DNA of 64,000 nt from CAWJNF01 sp963844235 (GCA_963844235.1 CAWJNF010000001.1:248001-312000), one strand, 5' to 3'; numbered from the stretch's first letter, positions 41,065-49,844 are shown. Program-made: numbers and translations. Notes: generated by a model not told the origin, from the sequence alone.

Positions 41065-41890
41065 TCAGCCGAGCAATTCGAGCTTCCGCGCCAGTCCGCC
41101 GGCGCTGTCCCCGCCGTCGATCCGGACTCGGGCAAGCGTGAAGGGCTCCGTTCCTCCGGCGAGCCCGAACTCCGTGGTGGTGGCCCCGCGGTAGCCCGGC
41201 GGCGCGAACGGCTTCGATTGCGGCTGAGTCGTAGCGACCGGCGGGATAGCAGAAGAAGTTGGCGGCGACGCCGAACCGATCACGGATCTCCTCGCGCGAG
41301 CCGGCCACCTCTCGGCGCAGCGACGATCCGCTCAGGCCCGGAAACGTCGGCGTGCGTAAGCGAGTGGGCATCGAGCTCCCAGCCCGCCTCGACGAGCTCC
41401 CGAACCATCGCCGGCCGGATGCCCCACGACGGGGCGAGGTTCGAGAGGTCGAGGTTGAGCACGCCGGGCCAGCCGTGGTCGCGCAGGATCGGGAGCGCGT
41501 TCGTGTAGTGGCTGCGGTAGCCGTCGTCGAACGAGAGCACGATCGGACGGGCCGGCAGGACCGCGTCGCCGTGCCAAGCGTCGTACACGCGGTCGAGCGT
41601 GACGGCCTCGTACCCGTTCCGCTCGAGCCAGTTCATCTGGGCTGCGAACTCGGCCCGCGGCACGTACAGGTCGGGGTACGGCGAGTTCGCGTACGGCCGC
41701 TGGATGACGTGGTACATGAGAATGGGCACCGCACGCCGATCCGGCGTTCCAAGCCGGATCAGAGCGGCGTTGGGATGACGGTCGCCGCCGAGTGGCATTG
41801 CCGTGGCGGTTGCGGGAAGGGTTGTATCAGCGCGACGGCTGCCAGGGCTGTGAGCAGTGCCCTGCGGCAGAGTCTTGCGGCCCGAGTGCC
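41065..41890 (-). pseudogene. Secreted polysaccharide deacetylase, multiply frameshifted
   Basis: A signal peptide (M-G-T-R-A-A-R-L..., ATG about 41890 after GGAGGGG), a NodB core (P-I-L-M-Y-H-V, then L-S-F-D-D-G-Y, then S-L-T-H-A-D) and a C-terminal part (F-F-C-Y-P-A-G-R-Y, then Y-R-G-A-T-T-T-E-F-G-L) lie in three different frames. Frame changes are needed near 41835, 41335 and 41205, the last two each fitting one surplus C after GGG. Without them no single protein carries all catalytic parts. Decayed gene or assembly error. Confidence 0.7.
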
Positions 41891-42101
41891 CATTGCCCCT
41901 CCTCGCTCCGGGCCGCCGGATGCGGCCCTGTGCGAGGACGGTGCGATGGGTTGGTTGCCGCGCTATTGCGGTGCTCTTGCAGGGTCATGCGAAGACCGAG
42001 CAGTCCGCGGGCATCCCAGCGGAGTCGTGGTCGATCTGGCGGAGCGGCGAAGCCGGCGGTGGGGTCAGAGCGCGTCGGAGCCGAGCGCTCGAGTACCCAG
42101 G

Positions 42102-42533
42102 CTATTCGGCTTCGACGGCTGCCTTCAGCAGCTCGTGGTAGCCCAGGAACCGCTTCGCGAGTGATCGAGTGACGAGCCCGTCCAGCACGCGCATTGGCCC
42201 ACCGAGTGAGCCCTCGCCGACGAAGTGAAGGCGGGTCGATCCGCTCGACCCCTCGAGTGTCCACGAGCCGTCGAGCGGCAAGGGCCCGTCGAGGATTCGC
42301 AGCGCGAAGGCCTTTGGCGCGTCGTACTGCGCGACTTCGACCGTCGACTGGAGTCGCCGACCGAACGCGGCGTGGACCTCGCGGAAGCGCTCACCGAGTA
42401 CGAGCGGGCCCTCCCGATCCCTCAGCACGTCGACGGTTGTCGGCTGCCAGCTCGACAGCTTGGTCGGGTCCGTCATGTACGCGAAAACATCCTCGGGAGA
42501 GCGGTCTATGTCGATTGTCTGCTCGAAGCGCAT
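42102..42533 (-). CDS. SRPBCC (START-like) family protein
   Basis: 143 residues, ATG 42533 after GAGGAGG at 4 nt. F-E-Q-T-I-D-I-D-R-S-P-E-D-V-F-A-Y at the start and P-T-K-L-S-S-W are the polyketide-cyclase/dehydrase-like SRPBCC signature, a helix-grip fold binding hydrophobic ligands. Divergent from a TetR regulator with overlapping operator-like palindromes, so it is probably in its regulon. Confidence 0.87.
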   Translation of the reverse strand: MRFEQTIDIDRSPEDVFAYMTDPTKLSSWQPTTVDVLRDREGPLVLGERFREVHAAFGRRLQSTVEVAQYDAPKAFALRILDGPLPLDGSWTLEGSSGSTRLHFVGEGSLGGPMRVLDGLVTRSLAKRFLGYHELLKAAVEAE

Positions 42534-42543
42534 CTTGCCTCCT

Positions 42544-42583
42544 CAACACCTGTTGATTTCTACAAGCGTAGAATAGCGGCGTG
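42544..42583. promoter_or_regulatory. Divergent regulatory region with two palindromes
   Basis: CAACACCTGTTG (42544-42555, arms CAACA/TGTTG) and TTCTAC-AAGC-GTAGAA (42558-42573). The second palindrome contains the TAGAAT -10 box (42569-42574) of the TetR gene, whose GTG is 6 nt further. A repressor bound here would block its own leaderless transcription and the divergent SRPBCC gene. Confidence 0.55.
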
Positions 42584-43237
42584 GCGACGAGATCGGGGCT
42601 GGTGGGCAGGAGAGGCGGCCGCCGCGCGGGGGAGAGCGGTTCTCGTGAGGCGATCGCGGTAGCAGCACGTGGGCTCTTCGCGACCGTCGGGTACCCGCGC
42701 ACGACGATCAGGACGGTCGCCTCGCAGGCGGGGGTCGATCCGGCGCTGGTAATGCACTTCTACGGCTCGAAGGAGGGCCTCTTCCGAGCAGCGACTGCGA
42801 TGCCGTTCGATCCAGCGCCGCTCGTGGAGAAGCTTTCCGCCGATAGAACAACGGTTGGAAAACGGCTGGCGGGCTTTCTGATCAGCGCATGGGAGGATGA
42901 CGATACGCGGGCTGTGTTCCTCGCCCGCGTGCGCGCCGCTGCGTCGGAGCCCGAGGCGGCTGCCGTTGTCCGCGACCAGATTGCCGGAGAGCTCGTCGCG
43001 CCTCTCGCCGAGCGCCTGGGCGTCGACCGCCCCGACCTGCGTGCGGGACTCGTGAGCTCCCAGCTGATCGGCTTCGTGGTCGCCCGCTGGATCGTCGAGA
43101 TCGAGGCGCTCGAGAAGCTCACGCCTCGGCAGGCCATCGCGATGCTCGCGCCCGTGCTGCAGCATTACCTGGTCGAGCCGCTGACGGGAGGGGGTCCGCT
43201 CGGGCCGAGGGGCGCTGTTCGCGATCCCGACGCCTGA
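42581..43237 (+). CDS. TetR-family regulator
   Basis: 218 residues from leaderless GTG 42581. The N-terminal helix-turn-helix is R-E-A-I-A-V-A-A-R-G-L-F-A, then G-Y-P-R-T-T-I-R-T-V-A-S-Q-A-G-V and F-Y-G-S-K-E-G-L-F (residues about 25-65). C-terminal ligand domain with the TetR_C-type Q-L-I-G-F-V-V-A-R. Likely represses itself and the divergent SRPBCC gene. A hairpin terminator follows at 43240. Confidence 0.92.
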   Translation: MATRSGLVGRRGGRRAGESGSREAIAVAARGLFATVGYPRTTIRTVASQAGVDPALVMHFYGSKEGLFRAATAMPFDPAPLVEKLSADRTTVGKRLAGFLISAWEDDDTRAVFLARVRAAASEPEAAAVVRDQIAGELVAPLAERLGVDRPDLRAGLVSSQLIGFVVARWIVEIEALEKLTPRQAIAMLAPVLQHYLVEPLTGGGPLGPRGAVRDPDA

Positions 43238-43239
43238 CG

Positions 43240-43257
43240 GCTCCAGTCAGCTGGAGC
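43240..43257 (+). terminator. Hairpin terminator after the TetR gene
   Basis: Perfect 7-bp arms GCTCCAG / CTGGAGC around TCAG, 3 bp after the stop codon. Confidence 0.5.
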
Positions 43258-43267
43258 GTGAACTCAC

Positions 43268-43303
43268 GTCTACCGTCGAGCGGGGGTCTACCGTCGAGCG
43301 GGG
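43268..43303. repeat. 18-bp tandem duplication
   Basis: GTCTACCGTCGAGCGGG is present twice in direct succession between the TetR gene and nrdJ. Confidence 0.7.
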
Positions 43304-43342
43304 CAGACGTGCGGAAGCACCACGATCGGCGCGAGGCTCCGG

Positions 43343-46093
43343 TCAGCTGCACCCGGTGTTCTGGCCGCAGTCCCTGCACGTGTAGCAGCTGCCCGTCCTG
43401 ACCATCCGGCCGCCGCACTTGGCGCACTCTACGGCGTCTTCCCAGGCGTTGAACAGCGCAGTCTGGCCCGGCGCAACCGCCGGCGCTGCGTGGGTTCCGT
43501 CATTCTCGTCGCTGTTCAGGAGCGCCTCCGCCTCCGCGATTCGCCGCTTCACGTCGGGGCTCATGATCCCGAGCTCCTGCTGGGTCTCGGTGTCGAGAAA
43601 CTTCTTGCCGAGCCAGCGGAATATGTAGTCGACGAGCGACTTTGCGATGCGGATGTCGGCGTCGTTGGTGAGGCCCGACGGCTCGAAGCGCATGTGGCTG
43701 AACTTCGAGACGTATACCTCGAGCGGCACCCCGTACTGGAGGCCGAGCGAGACGGAGATCATGAACGAGTTCATGAGACCGGCGAGGGTCGTGCCCTCCT
43801 TCGCGATGTCGACGAAGATGTCGCCGGGCGTCCCTTCATCGAAGAGGCCGACGTGGATGTAGCCCTCGTAGTCGCCGACGCGGAACTTGCGGCCGACCTC
43901 GGTGCGGTCGTCCGGTAGGCGCCTCCGCTGCGGCTTGCCGAGCAGGGTCGCCCCCGAAAAGTCCTTCGAGGAGAGCGGCTGGGCGACCTTGCAGTTGTCG
44001 CGGTAGATCGCGATCGCCTTGATGCCGAGCCGCCACGAGTCGATCAGCAGCTGCTCGATCTCGCCCACGCTCGTGTGCTCGGGCAGGTTGACCGTCTTCG
44101 AGATGGCGCCCGAGATGAACGGCTGCGTAGCGCCCATCATCTTCACGTGGCCCATGTAGTGGATGGCCCGATCCCCGACCGCGCAGTCGAAGATCGGGTA
44201 GTGCTCTGTCTTGACGTACGGCGCCGCGACGATCGTGTTGCGCTCGTCGATGAACGCGACGACCTGGTCGACCTCGGGCGGAGCGTAGCCGAGCTTCTCG
44301 AGTGCCATCGGCACCGTCCGGTTGACGATCGTGATCTCGCCGCCGCCGACAAGCTTCTTCGACTTCACGAGCGAGAAGTCGGGCTCGACCCCGGTCGTGT
44401 CGCAGTCCATCATGAAGCTGATCGTCCCGGTCGGCGCGAGCACGGTCGCCTGCGAGTTGCGGAAGCCGTGGACTTCGCCCTGGTCCAGCGCGTCGTCCCA
44501 TGCCTTGCGCGCGGCGGTGAGCAGATCGGCCGGCACGGAGTGGTCGTGCTCGATGTTGCCGACCGCGGCCCGGTGCTTCGCGATGACGCCGATCATGGCG
44601 GCGGCGTTCGGCCGGTAGCCGGCGTACGGGCCCATGCGAGCGGCGATCTCTGCCGACTTGCGGTAGGCACGACCGGTCATGACCGCGGTGATGGCGGCGG
44701 CGTACGCGCGACCCTCGTCCGAGTCGTAGGGGAGCCCACGAGCCATCAGCAGCGCGCCCAGGTTCGCGTAGCCGAGGCCGAGCTCGCGGTAGGCCAGTGC
44801 GTTGCGCTCGATCTCGGGCGTCGGGTAGCTCGAGTAGCCGACGATGATCTCCTGTGCGAGGAAGACCGTGTCGACGGCGTGCTGGAAGGCCTCGACGTCG
44901 AACTCGCCGTCCTCGCGGCGGAACTTCATCAGGTTCAGCGACGCGAGGTTGCAGGCCGAGTCGTCGAGGTGCATGTACTCGCTGCACGGGTTGGATGCGT
45001 TGATCCGACCCGAGTTCGGGCACGTGTGCCACGAGTTGATCGTCGTGTCGTACTGAACGCCCGGGTCGGCGCACTGCCAGGCCGCCTCGGCGACGTCGCG
45101 CAGGATGCGGCGGGCCGGAACGGTGGCGAGCACGGCGCCGTCGGTGCGGGCGGTGAGATTCCAGTCCTCGTCGGCCTCGGCGGCCTGCATGAAGGCGTCG
45201 CTGACCCGGACCGAGTTGTTCGCGTTCTGATACTGGATCGAGGCCCAGTGCGGCGAGTCCAGCGACATGTCGTAGCCGGCGGCGGAGAGGACGCGCGCCT
45301 TCTCCTCTTCCTTCGCCTTGCACCAGATGAACTCCTCGACGTCCGGGTGGTCGACATCGAGGACGACCATCTTGGCGGCGCGGCGCGTCTTGCCGCCCGA
45401 CTTGATCGTGCCGGCGGATGCATCGGCCCCTCGCATGAAGCTGACGGGACCGGAAGCGTGACCACCCTTGGACAGCTGCTCCTTCGAGGAGCGCAGGCGC
45501 GCGAGGTTGACGCCCGAGCCCGAGCCGCCGCGGAAGATGACGCCTTCGCGGCGAATCCAGTCGAGAATCGACTCCATCGAGTCCTCGACCGAGAGGATGA
45601 AGCAGGCCGAGCACTGCGGCTTCTCCTCGAAACCGACGTTGAACCACACCGGGGAGTTGAACGAGGCCAGCTGATTGACCAGGATCGCCTTCAGCTCCGA
45701 GGCGAAGGTCTCTGCCTCGGTCTCGTCCGCGAAATAGCCACCCTGGACGCCCCAACCCGTGATCGTGTCGGCGACGCGATCGACCATGTGCTTGACCGAA
45801 CGCTCGCGCTCCGGGGAATCCATGCGCCCGCGGAAGTACTTCTGCGCGACGATGTTCGTCGCCGTCTGCGACCAGAACTTCGGGAACTCGACGCTGCGCT
45901 GCTCGAACGCGGGGCCGTCCTTGCCCGGGATGTAGGCGTCGCGGATCTCCCACTCGATCTCGGTGAAGGGATCGCGGCCGGGGATCGTGTAGTAGTGCTC
46001 GACCCCGCAGCTGCGCACCGGATCGACGACGGTGTTGACGAGTAGCTCGTCAGCGATCTGGGGTGCCTGAACAGTCCGATCCACGGCCGACAT
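43343..46093 (-). CDS. nrdJ: Vitamin B12-dependent ribonucleotide reductase (class II)
   Basis: 916 residues. It reduces ribonucleotides to deoxyribonucleotides using adenosylcobalamin. The active-site region N-P-C-S-E-Y-M-H-L-D-D-S-A-C-N-L-A-S-L-N-L lies near residues 365-385 (quoted as two joined motifs, N-P-C-S-E and C-N-L-A-S-L-N-L). R-G-G-S-G-S-G-V-N near 190 is conserved. The C-terminus carries a zinc-ribbon-like C-A-K-C-G-G, then C-Y-T-C-R-D-C-G-Q-N-T-G-C, which holds redox cysteines. ATG 46093 follows GGGGAGGA. The leader is unusually long for this window. No frame damage over 2.7 kb. Confidence 0.96.
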   Translation of the reverse strand: MSAVDRTVQAPQIADELLVNTVVDPVRSCGVEHYYTIPGRDPFTEIEWEIRDAYIPGKDGPAFEQRSVEFPKFWSQTATNIVAQKYFRGRMDSPERERSVKHMVDRVADTITGWGVQGGYFADETEAETFASELKAILVNQLASFNSPVWFNVGFEEKPQCSACFILSVEDSMESILDWIRREGVIFRGGSGSGVNLARLRSSKEQLSKGGHASGPVSFMRGADASAGTIKSGGKTRRAAKMVVLDVDHPDVEEFIWCKAKEEEKARVLSAAGYDMSLDSPHWASIQYQNANNSVRVSDAFMQAAEADEDWNLTARTDGAVLATVPARRILRDVAEAAWQCADPGVQYDTTINSWHTCPNSGRINASNPCSEYMHLDDSACNLASLNLMKFRREDGEFDVEAFQHAVDTVFLAQEIIVGYSSYPTPEIERNALAYRELGLGYANLGALLMARGLPYDSDEGRAYAAAITAVMTGRAYRKSAEIAARMGPYAGYRPNAAAMIGVIAKHRAAVGNIEHDHSVPADLLTAARKAWDDALDQGEVHGFRNSQATVLAPTGTISFMMDCDTTGVEPDFSLVKSKKLVGGGEITIVNRTVPMALEKLGYAPPEVDQVVAFIDERNTIVAAPYVKTEHYPIFDCAVGDRAIHYMGHVKMMGATQPFISGAISKTVNLPEHTSVGEIEQLLIDSWRLGIKAIAIYRDNCKVAQPLSSKDFSGATLLGKPQRRRLPDDRTEVGRKFRVGDYEGYIHVGLFDEGTPGDIFVDIAKEGTTLAGLMNSFMISVSLGLQYGVPLEVYVSKFSHMRFEPSGLTNDADIRIAKSLVDYIFRWLGKKFLDTETQQELGIMSPDVKRRIAEAEALLNSDENDGTHAAPAVAPGQTALFNAWEDAVECAKCGGRMVRTGSCYTCRDCGQNTGCS

Positions 46094-46232
46094 TTCGTCC
46101 TCCCCGAAAGACTATCTGTGCTACATGGGCCCCAAGAGGGGCGGACTGCGGAGGGTAGCGCGGGGGTCGGACGGATAGTAGGTGAGCGCTGACCTGCTTC
46201 GCATAGTGGTCTTTTGCAGGTATTTTAGCTGA
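46094..46232 (-). promoter_or_regulatory. Promoter and long leader of nrdJ
   Basis: Minus-strand TAAAAT (46222-46227) is the best -10 box, giving a leader of about 120 nt. The leader contains a hairpin GCCCC-TCTT-GGGGC just before the ribosome site. This is the most AT-rich spot in the window. I see no clear B12-box, so a cobalamin riboswitch is not claimed. Confidence 0.35.
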
Positions 46233-46273
46233 TCAGGCGCTGGCTCCCGCCGCCGAGGCTTCCGCGCGGCTCT

Positions 46274-46855
46274 CTACGTGGCGACCGCCTCCCGACCTGC
46301 CGGCCGGTACGTGTGAACCTGGACGCCGGTGGCGAACGTCGTCGTGTCCACGAGCTCCAGCGGGGTCTTGTGCGGCGAGTCCGGGAAGAGCCGTTTGCCC
46401 GAGCCGAGGACGACTGGGAAGACCATCAGCCGGTATTCGTCGACGAGGTCGTGCTCCATCAGCGTGTGGACGAGCGTGCGGCTGCCGGCGACGAGAATCG
46501 GGCCGCCGTCCTGCTGCTTCAGCTTCGTCACCTCCCCGGCGACGTCGACCCGGATCGGCGTCGAGTTGTGCCAGCCGAGCTCGTCGAGGGTTGTCGTGAC
46601 GACGTACTTCCGCATCGAGTTCATCTTGTCGGCGAACTCGCCCGTGCGCTCGGGCCAGGCGCCCGCGAAGCTCTCGTAGGTGATCCGTCCGATCAGCTGG
46701 GCATCGGCCTCGAGCACCTCCTGGAGCTTGAACGCCATCTGCTCCTCGCCGATGTAGTCGAAGACCCAGCCGCTATGGGGATGAGTGGGCTCGCCACCGG
46801 GCGCCTCCATGACGCCGTCGAGGGTGACGAACTCGGTCACGATCAGTTTCCTCAT
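46274..46855 (-). CDS. Dihydrofolate reductase-family (RibD_C) protein
   Basis: 193 residues, ATG 46855. V-T-L-D-G-V-M-E-A-P-G-G-E at 11-23, R-I-T-Y-E-S-F near 57, V-A-G-S-R-T-L-V-H-T-L near 122 and V-F-P-V-V-L-G-S-G-K-R-L-F near 145 define the YyaP/YwjB-like DHFR family. NADPH reductase of unknown substrate. A second, longer relative lies at 31574-32380. Confidence 0.9.
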   Translation of the reverse strand: MRKLIVTEFVTLDGVMEAPGGEPTHPHSGWVFDYIGEEQMAFKLQEVLEADAQLIGRITYESFAGAWPERTGEFADKMNSMRKYVVTTTLDELGWHNSTPIRVDVAGEVTKLKQQDGGPILVAGSRTLVHTLMEHDLVDEYRLMVFPVVLGSGKRLFPDSPHKTPLELVDTTTFATGVQVHTYRPAGREAVAT

Positions 46856-46966
46856 CGGGCTCTCCCTTGTCGCATGCCGTGTCGTTCTCGCGGCACGGCG
46901 GTTTGCCAGTGAGACCAGAGACGTGCCGAATACTCATCGCGGGCCGGACGCGCCCCGGTGCGGCAG

Positions 46967-47498
46967 CTAGCGCAGCTCGCCGGCGAGCATGTCCAGCAGC
47001 AGGCCGTCGTGCCAGGTTCCATCGGGCCCTCGCTCGTAGTTGCGCATGACACCGACGCGGCGGAAGCCGATGCTCTCGTACGAGCGGATGGCGCGTGCGT
47101 TGGACGCCGCCGGATCGATCGTGAGACGGTGGTGGCCTCGCACGTCGATGAGGTAGCGCGCGAGCACGCGTAGCGTCTCCGCGCCGAGGCCCTGTCCCTG
47201 ACGTGCCGTCGCCAGCGAGATGTCCATGCCGGCGTGGCGGTAATCGGGCTCGAGCTCCTCCGAATACATGACGACGCCGATCAGCTTCGCCGTCGGTCTC
47301 GATGGCGAACGACACGGTCTCCGCGTCGTCGAGGAGGTCGCGACGGACGCGCTCCTCGTCGTGATCCCCCCACCAGCGGGCGACCTCGGGCTCTCGCAGG
47401 ATCGCCGTCACGCGCGGGACGTCGGCGGCCACGAGCGCTCGCAACGTCACGCGTTCACCGCGCAGGACGGGCGTCGGCTCGGGCGGCGCGCCGGTCAT
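46967..47498 (-). pseudogene. GNAT acetyltransferase (RimJ/RimL type), frameshifted
   Basis: ATG 47498 starts a GNAT N-terminus (V-T-L-R-A-L-V-A-A-D, then R-E-P-E-V-A-R-W-W-G). After E-T-D-G-E near 47285 the frame must change to continue L-I-G-V-V-M-Y-S-E-E, with acetyl-CoA-binding R-Q-G-Q-G-L-G-A-E-T-L and A-S-N-A-R-A-I-R-S-Y-E-S-I-G-F-R. One indel restores a protein of about 177 residues that would acetylate an amine or N-terminus. Confidence 0.75.
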
Positions 47499-47516
47499 GC
47501 GGCTGAGTGTCGCACG

Positions 47517-47710
47517 GGCACGAACTTGACACGGTTCCGTGCGTATGTTGGCACGGCTCGTGACACACGTGTAGGGGGTCTGACCCCATGGGTCAGACCC
47601 CTTCCTCGCCCCCGGCACGAAGTTGGCACGGTCGAGCCCCACCTCCGACATATGTGTGTCTTGACCTGTATGGGGTCTGACCCCCGGGGTCAGACCCCGG
47701 GGTCAGACCC
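47517..47710. repeat. Two tandem intergenic units carrying GGGTCTGACCC palindromes
   Basis: Each unit of about 97 bp starts with GGCACGAA[C/G]TTG[A/G]CACGG (47517 and 47614) and ends with a palindrome: GGGGTCTGACCC/GGGTCAGACCCC (47575-47601) and GGGGTCTGACCCC/GGGGTCAGACCCC (47672-47698). A third half-copy GGGGTCAGACCC follows at 47699-47710. No gene lies in this 232-bp gap. Confidence 0.8.
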
Positions 47711-47730
47711 TAGGCACGCTGGGCTCGGAG

Positions 47731-48282
47731 TCAGATCCCGGTGCCGCGGGCATCCTCACGGAGCCGCAGAAGGCCGTAGGCGGCGAGGCTCGGGCCGTCG
47801 CGGATCCTCCTGTCACGGATGAGCCCCTCGAGCTCGGGCCGGCTGGCCGTGCGAAGGGTGATGTCCTGCTCGTCGGGCGCGAGGCGGAGCTCGCCCTGCT
47901 CGAGCTCGGTGGCGAGGAAGACGTGCATGACCTGGTCACAGAAGCCGTAGGCGACGAACAGCTCGCCCAGCCGCTCGAGCCGCCCGGCTGCGAGGCCCGT
48001 CTCCTCGCGTAGCTCGCCGGCCGCGATCTCGGCGGGATCCGCGTCCGGTCGCTCCTCCCAGGCGCCCTGCGGGAACTCGCAGAAGCGGCCGCCGACCGTA
48101 TAGCGGTACTGCTCGACGAGCGTGAAGCGCTCGCCGTCGAACGGGATCACGATGGCGCAGGGCGGCTTCTCGACGACCCCATAGATCCCCGGGGTCCCGT
48201 CGGCCCGGACGATGTCGTCCTCGCGGACGCGCAGCCAGCGGTTCTCGTAGACGACCCGGGAGCGGACCGCCCGGATCGCCAC
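47731..48282 (-). CDS. NUDIX hydrolase (ADP-ribose pyrophosphatase-like)
   Basis: 183 residues, GTG 48282 with GGAG 5 nt upstream. Nudix box G-A-W-E-E-R-P...G-E-L-R-E-E-T-G-L near residues 75-99, with the Mg-binding E-E pair intact and the usual first Arg of REUxEE replaced by Gly. V-E-Q-Y-R-Y-T-V near 60 is typical of ADP-ribose/sugar-nucleotide pyrophosphatases. It follows the LytR_C gene by 8 nt. Confidence 0.9.
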   Translation of the reverse strand: MAIRAVRSRVVYENRWLRVREDDIVRADGTPGIYGVVEKPPCAIVIPFDGERFTLVEQYRYTVGGRFCEFPQGAWEERPDADPAEIAAGELREETGLAAGRLERLGELFVAYGFCDQVMHVFLATELEQGELRLAPDEQDITLRTASRPELEGLIRDRRIRDGPSLAAYGLLRLREDARGTGI

Positions 48283-48290
48283 CGTGGCTC

Positions 48291-48875
48291 CTACGATGCG
48301 TCGCCGACGATCACGACGAGCTGCGCTCCGTGCAGGTCGGCCGGACGCATCCCGTCGAGCGGCATGGTGCGATCGCGGGCTAGCCCGAGGTCCTTCGCGA
48401 GCCGCCTGGCCTCGCCGAGGAAGCCGCCGCGGTACATGACGATCGTCCGTGGGAAGTTGCGGTTCGCGGCGTCGGCGACCCCCGAGACCGGATAGCGGAG
48501 AGCCTGCACCACGGCTGCCATCTGGCCCGCGGCGCCCGCGAATCCGTTGCCGTTGAGGACGAGCACCTCCGTCTTCGCCCTGGGGAGCTCGGCGACAGCC
48601 GCAGGCTCGGCGGCGGGATTGCCGCCCGATGCGGGCTCGCCCTCCGCGCCCGCTGGCTTCCCGTCGCCGTCCTTCTCGCCCTCGGCCGGTGACGTCGCGG
48701 CGGCCGGGCTCGCCCTTTCCGGGGAGTCGGCGAACGGCTTGGCGACGAAGGCGAGCGCGACGACAACGAGGGCGACGAGCTCGACCGCGGCCACGGCGCC
48801 GACGATGAGAGCCGTGCGTCGCCAGCCGGATGTCGGCTCGGAGAAGCGCGGCAGCGAGGGGGCGGGGAGGTCCAC
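48291..48875 (-). CDS. LytR C-terminal-domain membrane protein
   Basis: 194 residues. One N-terminal membrane helix (about 22-45), a Pro/Ala/Glu/Gly stalk (about 50-95), then a LytR_C domain (V-L-V-L-N-G-N-G-F-A-G-A-A-G near residue 104, later V-M-Y-R and V-V-I-V-G). LytR_C domains often accompany LCP cell-wall ligases, but no LCP catalytic domain is present here. Extracytoplasmic, role unknown. Confidence 0.85.
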   Translation of the reverse strand: MDLPAPSLPRFSEPTSGWRRTALIVGAVAAVELVALVVVALAFVAKPFADSPERASPAAATSPAEGEKDGDGKPAGAEGEPASGGNPAAEPAAVAELPRAKTEVLVLNGNGFAGAAGQMAAVVQALRYPVSGVADAANRNFPRTIVMYRGGFLGEARRLAKDLGLARDRTMPLDGMRPADLHGAQLVVIVGDAS

Positions 48876-48929
48876 GGAGGTTCGGTTTCGCCCCGCGGGC
48901 GCCCAGTCCTTCCCCCGATTCCGCCGGTG

Positions 48930-49844
48930 TCACTCCTTGCTACGAATCCAGTCCCAGGTTCCTCGTAGCCCTTCGTCGAGCCCGACCTCGGGGCGAAAGG
49001 CGAGCTCCCGCTCGGCAAGCCCGGGATCGAGGACGCTCCGGCCGAGCTCGCCCGCGCGCGCCGGTGCGAACTCAGGCTCGACGTCGACGCCGGAAACCCG
49101 TAGACATGCCTGGAAGAGGTCGAGCACGGAGCTCTCCCGGCCGGTGCCGACGTTGAAGATGCCACCTGGGTGCCCGAGCGCTGCGAGCGCCGCGCGGACG
49201 ACGTCGCCGACGTACACGTAGTCTCGGGTCTGCCGGCCGTCGCCGAAGATGCGCGGTGTCTCGCCTTTCGCGAGCAGGCCGAGGAAGATCGCGACCACGC
49301 CGGCTTCGCCGTGGGGATCCTGGCGCGGCCCGTATACGTTGCCGAGCCGCAGGGCGACCCGGTGGCCTCCGTGCAGCCGCGTGTACGTCAGCAGGTATTC
49401 CTCCCCGGCGAGCTTCGACGCGCCGTACGGGGAAAGGGGCTGGCGCGGGTCGTCCTCGCGGGCGGGACGCTCGCACTCCCCGTAGATGGCGCCGCCCGTC
49501 GACGTGAACACGAGCCGTGCATGGTGTGGAAGTGCGGCTTCGAGCACCTGGATCGTGCCGATGAGGTTCACGTCGGCGTCGTAGTCGGGCCGGTCGACCG
49601 ACACGCGGACGTCGGCCTGGGCGGCGAGGTGAACGCAGGCGTCGGGACGAACGCGCTCGAAGAGGGCGCCGAGGGCGGGGCCGTCGCGGATGTCTCCCTC
49701 GACGAGCGTGGCCTCCGCCGGGACGTTCTCCCGCCGTCCGCTCGAGAGGTTGTCGACCACGTGAACCTCGTCTCCCCGCGCGACGAGGGCGTCGGCGACG
49801 TGCGAGCCGATGAAGCCTGCCCCGCCGGTGACGACGACGCGCAC
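48930..49844 (-). CDS. NAD-dependent epimerase/dehydratase (UDP-glucose 4-epimerase type)
   Basis: 304 residues from GTG 49844, preceded by TACGAT at 6 nt. T-G-G-A-G-F-I-G-S-H at 6-15 binds NAD, T-S-T-G-G-A-I-Y-G near 115 and Y-G-A-S-K near 140 (Y-x-x-x-K) are catalytic, and N-V-Y-G-P-R-Q-D-P and F-G-D-G-R-Q-T-R-D-Y-V-Y-V follow. GalE-like sugar-nucleotide epimerase. Divergent from dacA-like gene, so possibly cell-wall related. Confidence 0.92.
   Translation of the reverse strand: MRVVVTGGAGFIGSHVADALVARGDEVHVVDNLSSGRRENVPAEATLVEGDIRDGPALGALFERVRPDACVHLAAQADVRVSVDRPDYDADVNLIGTIQVLEAALPHHARLVFTSTGGAIYGECERPAREDDPRQPLSPYGASKLAGEEYLLTYTRLHGGHRVALRLGNVYGPRQDPHGEAGVVAIFLGLLAKGETPRIFGDGRQTRDYVYVGDVVRAALAALGHPGGIFNVGTGRESSVLDLFQACLRVSGVDVEPEFAPARAGELGRSVLDPGLAERELAFRPEVGLDEGLRGTWDWIRSKE

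Noticed and set aside
39752..41371. 539-codon minus-strand frame
   Set aside because: Only its first about 45 residues are real (a piece of the broken deacetylase). The rest is Arg-rich shadow of the LtrA gene.
44075..46045. 656-codon open frame on the plus strand
   Set aside because: It is the antisense shadow of nrdJ. GC-rich codons leave few stops in the opposite frame, and it resembles no known protein.
46094..46270. Cobalamin riboswitch before nrdJ
   Set aside because: Expected because the enzyme uses B12, but I could not find the B12-box or the usual junction sequences by eye.
47525..47550. TTGACA as a plus-strand promoter
   Set aside because: There is no -10 at a proper distance and no plus-strand gene downstream. 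It is part of the repeat unit.
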